In this document: piece after piece, positions 8,246 to 14,759 of the stretch
Layout of the letters: each line of letters begins with the position of its first letter
Position numbering within the stretch: the stretch's first letter is position 1
NCBI GenBank assembly: GCA_023387935.1
Contig: JAEWHG010000113.1
Location: forward strand, 1 to 14,982
DNA length: 14,982 bases
Direction of reading: 5' to 3'
From: Bacillota bacterium
GTDB lineage: Bacteria > Bacillota > Clostridia > Peptostreptococcales > Natronincolaceae
Made by a program: the position numbers and the translations under genes
The notes under the pieces: generated by a model
Databases searched by the model: none
Told to the model about the DNA's origin: nothing
What the model saw: only the letters and a program-made list of their open reading frames with translations

Positions 8246-8277
8246 TAAAGTTTGTGAGAGCAAGCGAACAAACTTTA
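8246..8277 (-). terminator. Hairpin at the end of the small minus-strand gene
   Basis: TAAAGTTTGT (8246-8255) and ACAAACTTTA (8268-8277) are perfect inverted repeats of 10 bases with a 12-base loop. On the minus strand the stem starts at the stop codon of the 64-residue gene. No long U run follows, so it would be a weak terminator or an RNA-stabilising stem. Confidence 0.5.
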
Positions 8278-8469
8278 TTTTTGTAGATATTCAAGGAATT
8301 CTTCTTCGTTAGAATTGGCTAATTTACTTAATTGGGTCACGATGCTATCTTTTAATTCAATAAAAGAAGGAATCTTTGTATTTTCTCCAGTATATTCTAA
8401 AGCTTTAATAATCATTAGCATATCTCTTTTTGATATTTCTTGAAACGATATTTTGGAAAATTCCTCCAT
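8275..8469 (-). CDS. Small acidic protein of unknown function, 64 residues, behind a sigma-H-type promoter
   Basis: I do not recognise this protein. It is short, mostly helical in composition and acidic, with a Glu-rich C-terminus (NSNEEEFLEYLQK). It has no cysteine pair, signal peptide or membrane helix. The frame can be extended upstream to 8493, but the ATG at 8469 is preferred because AAAGGGG (8478-8484) lies 8 bases before it and no ribosome binding site fits the upstream start. A site with sigma-H spacing (8543-8569) would start transcription near 8536, giving a leader of about 65 bases. Its own promoter and ribosome binding site and a stem at its stop codon argue that it is a real gene. 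It converges on the DraG-like gene. A role in the transition to stationary phase or sporulation is inferred from the promoter only. Confidence 0.65.
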   Translation of the reverse strand: MEEFSKISFQEISKRDMLMIIKALEYTGENTKIPSFIELKDSIVTQLSKLANSNEEEFLEYLQK

Positions 8470-8542
8470 GATATATTCCCCTTTCTGATTCAATGATGTT
8501 ATGTAATGTAAGCGACTTTAAATTTTGTATTCAAGTTACTTT

Positions 8543-8569
8543 ATTCTACAATAATAGTAAAAAACCTTC
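8543..8569 (-). promoter_or_regulatory. Sigma-H (Spo0H)-type promoter of the small acidic protein
   Basis: Read on the minus strand: GAAGGTTTT (8569-8561), 11 bases, GTAGAAT (8549-8543). The Bacillus sigma-H consensus is RnAGGAwWW, 11-12 bases, RnnGAAT. The only mismatch is T for A at the sixth position of the -35. The -10 and the spacing equal those of the ptb site at 13369-13395. Confidence 0.55.
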
Positions 8570-8599
8570 AAGATTCTCCAAAAAATTATGCACATAAAA

Positions 8600-8690
8600 T
8601 AACCAACTAAAGAACCTAGTTGTTAAAATAAGAACCCTGCCCATCAAGGCAATTAAGGCTCAGGATGGATCCCGGGAATCTCGTTGTATT
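8600..8690. repeat. GC-rich non-coding island with a hairpin, possible mobile-element remnant
   Basis: TAACCAACTA (8600-8609) pairs with TAGTTGTTA (8617-8625) with one bulged C. Then 8631-8683 has 29 G or C in 53 bases, well above its A/T-rich surroundings, including the near-palindrome GATCCCGGGAATC (8668-8680). No open frame of useful length crosses it on either strand. On the minus strand, GGGCAGGGTTCTTATT resembles GGGTCAGGTTCTTATT at 6948-6963. It lies between the terminator of the phospholipase-like gene and the sigma-H promoter. Confidence 0.4.
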
Positions 8691-8692
8691 CA

Positions 8693-8720
8693 CAAAAAAA
8701 GAGTCCGTGAGGACTCTTTA
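8693..8720 (-). terminator. Terminator of the phospholipase C-like gene
   Basis: AAAGAGTCC (8698-8706) pairs perfectly with GGACTCTTT (8711-8719), loop GTGA. On the minus strand the stem is followed by a run of U from the A tract at 8693-8700. The stem overlaps the stop codon of the minus-strand gene. Confidence 0.88.
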
Positions 8721-9320
8721 AGCAACTTGTATAGTGCTTTTTATAGCATTGTTATTATTTATCGCATTGTAAACTATGAAAAGAGCTACTATTGAAGATA
8801 CATAAATAGAGCTTTGAACATCATTTAAAAGACTTTCTCCTCTTCGTTGATACTGCATGTGTAGATCGTCAATAAGAGTTTTAATATTATCAGAATGACT
8901 ATTATTAATATTAAAGTGTTTTTCGGGTATCTCAACTTTATTGTCAAATGTTTTAAACAGTTTATGAAGGTTATTTTCATATTTAACATGATTAATAAAA
9001 TTATTTTTGTATGTTAGTCTATCGTTATGAGGAACACAGAAGAAGTCAGATATAAAATGAGTTGCTACTCCTATACGAGAGGATATCAGTCTAATAAATT
9101 CTTTGTTTGATTGAAAATCACAATTTGATAATTCATTAATCTCGTTACATACGAAGTTAAATGATTGAGGTTTGAAATGATCTAATTTAGCTAAACCAAA
9201 TGCAATATCAGGTTTTATGCTTCCGTAAATTAGACTGAACTTATTTAAATCTACACCAAGTATTTCTTTGACATTATTGTGTACATGTTCTGAAATAATT
9301 TTGTGTGTTTGAGCAAGCAA
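8718..9320 (-). CDS. Zinc-dependent phospholipase C-like protein (PF00882 type), cytoplasmic
   Basis: A 200-residue protein with the metal-ligand pattern of zinc-dependent phospholipase C: His6, Asp38 (in GSIKPDI), His48, His88, Asp92, His98, His111 and Glu115. The H-x3-D-x5-H and H-x3-E spacings equal those of Bacillus cereus PC-PLC (His118, Asp122, His128; His142, Glu146). Unlike the secreted enzymes it has no signal peptide and no mature N-terminal Trp, so it probably stays in the cell. A hydrophobic stretch near 171-187 could tether it to the membrane. The start is TTG with AAAGGTGG 9 bases upstream; no ATG is near. It has its own promoter and terminator. Members of this family are common and uncharacterised in Clostridia; a lipid or phosphodiester substrate is possible, but the activity is not shown. 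Confidence 0.8.
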   Translation of the reverse strand: MLAQTHKIISEHVHNNVKEILGVDLNKFSLIYGSIKPDIAFGLAKLDHFKPQSFNFVCNEINELSNCDFQSNKEFIRLISSRIGVATHFISDFFCVPHNDRLTYKNNFINHVKYENNLHKLFKTFDNKVEIPEKHFNINNSHSDNIKTLIDDLHMQYQRRGESLLNDVQSSIYVSSIVALFIVYNAINNNNAIKSTIQVA

Positions 9321-9355
9321 TCTAAAGGACCACCTTTCGTTATTCTAATGGTATC

Positions 9356-9384
9356 ATTATAAAGAAAATATTTATTAAATACAA
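9356..9384 (-). promoter_or_regulatory. Promoter of the phospholipase C-like gene
   Basis: On the minus strand, TTGTAT (9384-9379), 17 bases, TATAAT (9361-9356). The start would be near 9349, about 30 bases before the TTG start codon. Confidence 0.7.
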
Positions 9385-9441
9385 TAGTTTTTTTAATAAT
9401 ATAATCTTTTTTTTACATAAAACGAACTTAGATATTATAAA

Positions 9442-9469
9442 TAAAAACTCAGCTTAGATGGAGTTTTTA
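9442..9469. other. Terminator-like hairpin in a divergent intergenic region
   Basis: TAAAAACTC (9442-9450) and GAGTTTTTA (9461-9469) pair perfectly with a 10-base loop. It looks like a bidirectional terminator, yet both neighbouring genes point away from it. No small gene with a ribosome binding site is seen next to it. Confidence 0.45.
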
Positions 9470-9510
9470 AACGCTTAGCTATGGGATAAATATATAAATG
9501 AGTGTAAATT

Positions 9511-9540
9511 TTGTATAAGATATGTAATATATGCTATAAT
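9511..9540 (+). promoter_or_regulatory. Promoter of the radical SAM operon
   Basis: TTGTAT (9511-9516), 18 bases, TATAAT (9535-9540), with TG at 9532-9533 making an extended -10 (TGCTATAAT). The start would be near 9547, giving a leader of about 60 bases. Confidence 0.75.
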
Positions 9541-9607
9541 TATAAACAGAAAATATTTACAAAGAAATACAGTCTAGATGGCAGAGTGTGACGGGAGAGA
9601 AAATAAA

Positions 9608-11377
9608 ATGAAAGTATTGTTAACAGCGCTGAATGCTAAATACATACACACGAATTTAGCTGTGCGTTATTTAGAAAAAGCCGTAATAGATATACTAAGC
9701 AAGGATGATATAAAAGTAAATGAGTTTACAATCAATAATAATGCAGATTATATTATAAGTGAAATTTACAACTATAATCCAGATGTACTGTGCTTTTCGT
9801 GCTATATATGGAATATGGATATGATTAATTATATAACTAGGCATATAAAAAAGATTATGCCGGAGGTAATAATAGTTTTAGGCGGTCCAGAGGTTTCCTT
9901 CGAGACAGAAGAATTAATGAAAGAAAACGATGCAATAGATATTGTTGTTATTGGGGAAGGAGAAGATACTTTTAAAGAGCTTATTAAAGCTTTAAAAGAT
10001 AATGAAGATTATTCATTAATAGATGGGTTGGCTTTTAGAGCAAAAGGACAGATCATATACACAGATATTAGAAAAGGCTTGCCATCTATGGATAAGTTAC
10101 CATTTCCCTATGGGGAAGAAGAGTTAGATTCAGATAAGATCGTTTATTATGAAAGTTCAAGAGGGTGTCCATTTAATTGTCAATACTGCTTGTCTTCATC
10201 TGTTACAGGAGTTCGATTTTTGCCTATAGATAGGGTGAAAAATGAACTTAAATATTTTATAGATCAAGGAGTAAGACAAGTAAAATTTGTTGATCGAACA
10301 TTTAATGCAAAAAAGTCCTATGCAATGGAGATTATGAAGTTTATTTTAAATAACCATACAGGAAAAACAAATTTTCACTTTGAAGTAACGGCAGATCTTT
10401 TAGATAAGGATACATTGGACTTTCTAAGCAAAGTGCCTGTAGGATTATTTCAATTTGAAATAGGGGTACAATCTACTAATGAAAAGACCCTTGAAATTAT
10501 AGATAGACATGTAGACTTTGAAAAATTAAGCAATGTAGTTAAAAGAATTTCGCAAGGTCGAAATATACATCAGCATTTAGATCTAATAGTAGGGCTACCT
10601 GAGGAGGATTATTTTTCATTTAGAAAGTCCTTTGATGATGTATTTGCATTGAGACCAGAAAAACTCCAAATTGGATTTCTGAAATTACTTAAAGGGTCAG
10701 GTCTTAGAAATAAAGCTATGGATTATGGTTATGTTTATTCAGATTTTCCACCCTACGAGGTAATGGAAACTACATGGCTTTCCTATGGAGAGCTAATTAG
10801 ATTAAAGGGATTAGAAGAAATGGTTGAGGTATATTGGAATTCGGGTATATTCAATAATAGCATAGAGGTAATTATAAATAACTTCTATTCTAGTAGCTTT
10901 AAGTTCTTCGAGGACCTATGGAAGTATTGGAAGAATAATGGCTATCATCATATTTCTCATAGTAAAAATAAACTATATAAAATACTTGCAGAATTCTACA
11001 GTTCTAATAGTTTTTATGGATATGAAGCCTTTATGGAAATTTTAAAATTAGATTTTCTAAAGAATACTAAAACATCTTCTATTCCTATCATATTTAATAG
11101 ATTAGAGATGGATGGCTTTAAAAATAAATGTCATGAATTTTTGCAAAACCCTAGAAATATCGAAGAATACTTACCTTTATATGAAGGAATGCCTGCAAAA
11201 CAGATTATAAAACAAGTTCATTTAGAACCATTCAGTGTTGATGTAACTGAGATTGAAGATATTCAGTATAAAATAGACCGAATGAAAAATGAAGAGATCG
11301 TAGTTTTATTTGATTACCAAATGGAAAGCAAAGCATTAGAAGATTGCAAGTATTATAAGGTAAATTTAAGTGAATAG
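9608..11377 (+). CDS. B12-binding-domain radical SAM protein with DUF4080 C-terminus
   Basis: A 589-residue cytoplasmic enzyme. An N-terminal cobalamin-binding-type Rossmann domain (about 1-140) contains CFSCYIWNMD and VLGGPEVS, but the classical DxHxxG ligand motif is not visible. The radical SAM barrel carries the cluster motif CPFNCQYC (Cys187, Cys191, Cys194) and downstream strands such as FQFEIGVQS and DLIVGLPEED. The C-terminal third fits DUF4080. Such proteins are often annotated as BchE-like; their reaction is unknown. The frame is open from an ATG at 9578, but GGGAGAG (9593-9599) lies 8 bases before ATG 9608, and the family begins MKVLLTALNAKYIH, so 9608 is the start. It is the first gene of a three-gene operon with a membrane protein and a TPR protein, spaced by 15 and 14 bases. 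Confidence 0.88.
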   Translation: MKVLLTALNAKYIHTNLAVRYLEKAVIDILSKDDIKVNEFTINNNADYIISEIYNYNPDVLCFSCYIWNMDMINYITRHIKKIMPEVIIVLGGPEVSFETEELMKENDAIDIVVIGEGEDTFKELIKALKDNEDYSLIDGLAFRAKGQIIYTDIRKGLPSMDKLPFPYGEEELDSDKIVYYESSRGCPFNCQYCLSSSVTGVRFLPIDRVKNELKYFIDQGVRQVKFVDRTFNAKKSYAMEIMKFILNNHTGKTNFHFEVTADLLDKDTLDFLSKVPVGLFQFEIGVQSTNEKTLEIIDRHVDFEKLSNVVKRISQGRNIHQHLDLIVGLPEEDYFSFRKSFDDVFALRPEKLQIGFLKLLKGSGLRNKAMDYGYVYSDFPPYEVMETTWLSYGELIRLKGLEEMVEVYWNSGIFNNSIEVIINNFYSSSFKFFEDLWKYWKNNGYHHISHSKNKLYKILAEFYSSNSFYGYEAFMEILKLDFLKNTKTSSIPIIFNRLEMDGFKNKCHEFLQNPRNIEEYLPLYEGMPAKQIIKQVHLEPFSVDVTEIEDIQYKIDRMKNEEIVVLFDYQMESKALEDCKYYKVNLSE

Positions 11378-11392
11378 GAAGGTGATAAAGAA

Positions 11393-12157
11393 GTGGAAAT
11401 ATTGAGAGATCTTTTTTATACGAATCGTAATATATCAAAGAAAGCACTGATGAGCACTGCGAAAAATTGGCCTATCATTTTTACTGGGCTATTTTACTCT
11501 ATAGCTACTATTATCTTGTTAATGACAGTTAGATCATTTTGGCTATTGGGAGGTCTAGTGTGGATCATTGCTACTAGTGCATTAATATCAAATTATCTTT
11601 ACTTAATTAATACCATATTAAATAGAGGGTATTTTAATTTTCAAGATTTTAAGGATGGATTTACACCATACTTGAGGAAGATTTGGTCTGTTTTATTTAT
11701 TGGATACGTTGCAAGTTTAGTGCTGGATTTAGTGGCGCCAATTCTTGTAAATACTATAGGATATACTGCATTTGGTTTAATAGTAACAGTTTTGACGTAT
11801 GTTTTTTTTAATGCTATACCAGAAGTTGTATATCAAAAATATTATGGTCCATGGGAGACTGTAACCTATGCAGTTAATTTTATAAAAGAGAACTGGATAG
11901 AGTGGTTTATTCCTAATATAGTTTTGTTATTTATTTTCTATATTATTACAGGTAATTCAATTAATGTTTTTAGTATTATATCTAATGTGTTTAATTATTT
12001 CTTGTCATTGGGTATAGGAATTACTTCTTTTAAAGGGTTATTCATATATTGCTTAGGACAGATTTGGTTTTCTTATTTTATGATTTATAGAGCTTACTTA
12101 TTTGAGGAATTAAGTACGAGTACTAGAAGAAAAAGATTATTTATGAGAGAGTTTTAG
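11393..12157 (+). CDS. Integral membrane protein of unknown function, about 6-7 helices
   Basis: I do not recognise a named family. The 254-residue protein has about seven hydrophobic segments, near residues 26-46, 48-70, 95-115, 120-142, 170-188, 190-214 and 217-236. A short charged N-terminus precedes the first and a basic tail (STRRKRLFMREF) follows the last, probably on the cytoplasmic side. The stretch YYGPWETVTYAVNFIKENWIEW between helices is typical of DUF975/YciC-like membrane proteins, but I would not assign it to them. The start is GTG with AAGGTGAT (11379-11386) 6 bases upstream. It lies 15 bases after the radical SAM gene and 14 before the TPR gene, so all three are surely one transcript. 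A role as membrane anchor or transporter for the enzyme's product is only a possibility. Confidence 0.8.
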   Translation: MEILRDLFYTNRNISKKALMSTAKNWPIIFTGLFYSIATIILLMTVRSFWLLGGLVWIIATSALISNYLYLINTILNRGYFNFQDFKDGFTPYLRKIWSVLFIGYVASLVLDLVAPILVNTIGYTAFGLIVTVLTYVFFNAIPEVVYQKYYGPWETVTYAVNFIKENWIEWFIPNIVLLFIFYIITGNSINVFSIISNVFNYFLSLGIGITSFKGLFIYCLGQIWFSYFMIYRAYLFEELSTSTRRKRLFMREF

Positions 12158-12171
12158 AAAAGAGGGATACA

Positions 12172-13311
12172 ATGAAATTTTTAATAGATCCATATATTCG
12201 AAAAAGAACAGAGGACTTATCATTTTTACAATTAAGTCCAAATGCTATAAAGGTGAAGAATTATACAATGCCTGATGAGGGATTGTTCATTCCTCTATTA
12301 ACAACTGAGCTTGCAAATAATATAAAAACTAAGGAAGAAGATAAAATAGTAAATGCTAACGCCATAGTAAGAGGTATGATATACTTGCTTGGTTTAGATG
12401 CTGATTTTAAATATAAAGATGAGTATATTAAATTTCTATACGCAGTTAATCCAGATATTGAAAATTACATTAATTATGAAGCCATTAAATTTGCTGATGA
12501 AGGTAAAATGGTAGAGAGTATTATATTTTTAAAAGCTTTACTAGTATTAAACAATAAAAATATATATTATATGTTTAATTATGGACTTACATTAATTAAA
12601 TATGCTAGCGAAGACCTTAAAGATAAACTTAAAGTACAAGAAACCTTTAGAAGAGAAGCTACTATATTCCTTGAATCAATTTTAGATATGAATGAAGAAT
12701 TTGCTTTGGCATACTACCATTTAGGATTTTTATATTTACATAATAAGCAATTTAGCAAGGCAAAAATATATTGGGAAAAATATTTAGAGTATGATACTGA
12801 TACAGAGCTTATTAATGAAATAAGTCAAATGCTCTTGCAAATAGAGGATCAGGTTAAGTATGAAAGAGGATATGAAGCTGTTTTAGGAGGAAGACCTGAA
12901 GAGGGACTACTATTATTGCTAGAGCTAGAAGAACGATTTGAAAAATGGTGGAATCTTCTTTTCTTTATTGGCTTAGCGTATAGACAATTATCACAATATG
13001 ACGATGCCATATCATATTTCAACAAGGTCCTTCAAATAGAAGAAAATCAAATGGATACATTGGTTGAATTAGGTTTATGCTATGGAGCAATTAGAAACTA
13101 CAATCAGGCTATAGAATGTTTTGAAATGGTTTTAAATATTGGTGGAGAGAATAATGAAATATTATGCAATCTAGCTATGGTATATATGGAAATAGGAGAT
13201 TTAGTAAAAGCAAAGAAATATTTAGAGCATTCTTTAGCTTTAAATGCTGATGATGAAATTACTAAAGCATGTAATGAACAATTAAATGTTTTGCTAAAAA
13301 ATAATCACTAA
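12172..13311 (+). CDS. Tetratricopeptide repeat protein
   Basis: A 379-residue soluble protein. The first 170 residues have no clear motif beyond a possible degenerate helical-repeat region (about 100-150). Four TPR-like units follow at about 177-210 (EFALAYYHLGFLYLHNKQF), 260-293 (LLFFIGLAYRQLSQYDDA), 294-327 (LVELGLCYGAIRNYNQA) and 328-361 (LCNLAMVYMEIGDLVKA). TPRs mediate protein-protein contacts. There is no signal peptide, so it probably works in the cytoplasm. GAGGGA (12162-12167) lies 4 bases before the ATG. It is the last gene of the radical SAM operon and ends in a terminator that overlaps its stop codon. A scaffold role for the enzyme or the membrane protein is inferred from the operon. 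Confidence 0.85.
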   Translation: MKFLIDPYIRKRTEDLSFLQLSPNAIKVKNYTMPDEGLFIPLLTTELANNIKTKEEDKIVNANAIVRGMIYLLGLDADFKYKDEYIKFLYAVNPDIENYINYEAIKFADEGKMVESIIFLKALLVLNNKNIYYMFNYGLTLIKYASEDLKDKLKVQETFRREATIFLESILDMNEEFALAYYHLGFLYLHNKQFSKAKIYWEKYLEYDTDTELINEISQMLLQIEDQVKYERGYEAVLGGRPEEGLLLLLELEERFEKWWNLLFFIGLAYRQLSQYDDAISYFNKVLQIEENQMDTLVELGLCYGAIRNYNQAIECFEMVLNIGGENNEILCNLAMVYMEIGDLVKAKKYLEHSLALNADDEITKACNEQLNVLLKNNH

Positions 13312-13330
13312 TTTTAGTGGTTATTTTTTT
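13298..13330 (+). terminator. Terminator of the radical SAM operon
   Basis: AAAATAATCACT (13298-13309) pairs with AGTGGTTATTTT (13316-13327), 12 pairs with one G-U and the loop AATTTT, and ends in seven T. Its left arm includes the last codons and the stop of the TPR gene. Confidence 0.88.
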
Positions 13331-13368
13331 ATGCAATACAAATAAAATATTCTGAATATTAAATTAAA

Positions 13369-13395
13369 GAAGGATTAAATAAATGGTTGTAGAAT
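13369..13395 (+). promoter_or_regulatory. Sigma-H (Spo0H)-type promoter of ptb
   Basis: GAAGGATTA (13369-13377), 11 bases, GTAGAAT (13389-13395). This fits every position of the Bacillus sigma-H consensus RnAGGAwWW / RnnGAAT and the same 11-base spacing as spoVG. The start would be near 13402, giving a leader of about 50 bases. No convincing sigma-A promoter was seen in the 121 bases between the operon terminator and ptb. Confidence 0.65.
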
Positions 13396-13451
13396 AATTT
13401 TATAAATATCCTTAGGGTGTATTTAAAATTATAAAATAATGAGGTGGTCTC

Positions 13452-14357
13452 ATGATAAAAAAATTAGAACAGTTAGTTAAAAAAGCACAAAACCAGAAAA
13501 AAATGAAATTAGTAGTTGCGGCGGCCCAAGACAGAGATGTTCTAAAGGCAGTTAAAGAGGCGCAGGAATTAAATTTAGTAGACGTTATTTTGGTAGGTGA
13601 CGAGGGTAAAATAAATGAGATAGCTAAAGAACTAGAAATAAGCATAGATTCTTTCAGTATTATTCATAAAGAGGATTTAATGGAAGCTGCTTTAGAAGCA
13701 GTTACTTTAGTTTCTACGGGTAAGGCTGATTTTGTTATGAAGGGTATATTAGATACATCGATTTTATTAAAAGCCGTATTAAATAAAGAAGTAGGGCTAA
13801 GAACCAATAATCTTTTAAGTCATGTAATGGTATATGAAATGCCAGCTTACCATAAATTGCTTTTACTTACGGATGGAGGAATGATTATAGATCCATCATT
13901 TGAAGAGAAAAAGGGAATATTAGATAATGCTATATTAGTATCTAAGGCATTGGGCAACGAAGAAATAAAGGTAGCTTGTATATCTGCTAAAGAAAAAGTA
14001 AATGAAAAAATGCCGTCTACTGTAGATGGTGCTAAGTTAAAGGAAATGAGTCAACAAGGAGTATTTGGAGAGGGCGTTTACGTGGAAGGACCTATAGCGT
14101 TCGATTTAGCTGTATCTAAGGAAGCGGCTAATATTAAAGGCTTTTCAAGTCCAGTGTCGGGAGAAACAGATATTTTATTAGTACCTACAATCGAGGTTGG
14201 TAATGGAATAGGAAAAGCCTTAACTTACATGGCTAATGGGAAATCAGCTGGTATAATTATGGGGGCTAAGGCTCCTGTGGTCTTGACTTCTAGAGCTGAC
14301 TCTGCTGAAACAAAACTATATTCAATAGCTCTTGGAAGTGTTATAGCAGCAAAATAA
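13452..14357 (+). CDS. ptb: Phosphate butyryltransferase
   Basis: Ptb converts butyryl-CoA and phosphate to butyryl-phosphate and CoA in the cytoplasm. Butyrate kinase then makes butyrate and ATP. The whole 301-residue chain fits the PTA_PTB family (PF01515) and has the usual Ptb length. Recognisable blocks are KADFVMKGILDTSILLKAVL (about 95-115), LLLLTDGGMIIDP (about 137-149) and the glycine-rich C-terminal region with DILLVPTIEVGNGIGKAL and GAKAPVVLTSRAD. GAGGTGG (13441-13447) precedes the ATG by 4 bases. The butyrate kinase gene that often follows ptb is absent: an inverted repeat and an rRNA operon come next. Specificity for butyryl over other short acyl groups cannot be settled from sequence, and phosphate acetyltransferase-like activity is possible. 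A sigma-H-type promoter upstream suggests induction at the end of growth. Confidence 0.9.
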   Translation: MIKKLEQLVKKAQNQKKMKLVVAAAQDRDVLKAVKEAQELNLVDVILVGDEGKINEIAKELEISIDSFSIIHKEDLMEAALEAVTLVSTGKADFVMKGILDTSILLKAVLNKEVGLRTNNLLSHVMVYEMPAYHKLLLLTDGGMIIDPSFEEKKGILDNAILVSKALGNEEIKVACISAKEKVNEKMPSTVDGAKLKEMSQQGVFGEGVYVEGPIAFDLAVSKEAANIKGFSSPVSGETDILLVPTIEVGNGIGKALTYMANGKSAGIIMGAKAPVVLTSRADSAETKLYSIALGSVIAAK

Positions 14358-14369
14358 TAATAATCATAG

Positions 14370-14425
14370 TTAGACAACGCAGTTTGATTTATAATGTTGT
14401 TTTACAATCTAACTGCGTTGTCTAA
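14370..14425 (+). terminator. Long inverted repeat after ptb, possible terminator
   Basis: TTAGACAACGCAGTT (14370-14384) and AACTGCGTTGTCTAA (14411-14425) are perfect inverted repeats of 15 bases. Past one T-T mismatch, GATT (14386-14389) pairs with AATC (14406-14409), leaving a 16-base loop. A/T-rich DNA follows but no clean U run, so it may end the ptb transcript or be a small palindromic element. Confidence 0.6.
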
Positions 14426-14589
14426 ATAAATAATATATTTTTATTCTTTATTATATGTATAAAATATTATTTTTTTTACAAACTATATTAGTGTATATGA
14501 ATTAAGGCTGAGTTTATAGGCAGTTTTGTAATTATAAGTTATTAAATAAGAAAGTTTGACTTTGAATTTAACAAAATACATGAAAGTAA
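14426..14589. other. A/T-rich region upstream of the rRNA promoters
   Basis: This is the first part of the 540-base stretch between ptb and 16S rRNA that holds no protein gene. It is very A/T-rich, as expected for UP elements before strong rRNA promoters. A TTGACT at 14556-14561 has only a poor partner (TACATG, 15 bases on), so I do not call a third promoter. Confidence 0.4.
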
Positions 14590-14618
14590 TTGACACTGAT
14601 AAAAAATTATGATATATT
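14590..14618 (+). promoter_or_regulatory. rRNA operon promoter P1
   Basis: TTGACA (14590-14595), 17 bases, TATATT (14613-14618). A perfect -35 and ideal spacing. The start would be near 14625, at the first base of AGTCGCCA. Confidence 0.82.
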
Positions 14619-14730
14619 ATCTTAAGTCGCCAGTAGATTCAAGTTAATGTATGAAGTAAGTTAATACTATTGGTGAAGAAAGAATTGAGCTGAAAAGTCA
14701 ACTGACTTAAAAATATTTTTCAAAAAGATG

Positions 14731-14759
14731 TTGACATAATATTTTAGATGTGATATATT
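14731..14759 (+). promoter_or_regulatory. rRNA operon promoter P2
   Basis: TTGACA (14731-14736), 17 bases, TATATT (14754-14759). It has the same boxes and spacing as P1, 141 bases downstream. The start would be near 14765, again at AGTCGCCA. The first transcribed bases form a small hairpin, GTCGC (14766-14770) with GCGAC (14780-14784). Confidence 0.82.

Noticed and set aside
8470..8493. Longer form of the small minus-strand protein (72 residues)
   Set aside because: No ribosome binding site precedes it; its extra codons cover the AAAGGGG site that serves the ATG at 8469.
8600..8690. A riboswitch or T-box upstream of the small gene
   Set aside because: I found none of the conserved cores of the families I know, and it lies upstream of the sigma-H-like site, outside the expected transcript.
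9578..9607. Upstream in-frame ATG adding ten residues to the radical SAM protein
   Set aside because: It has no ribosome binding site, while GGGAGAG is well placed for the ATG at 9608, and the added residues do not fit the family N-terminus.
14556..14582. A third rRNA promoter upstream of P1
   Set aside because: TTGACT is followed at 15 bases by TACATG, a poor -10 with poor spacing.
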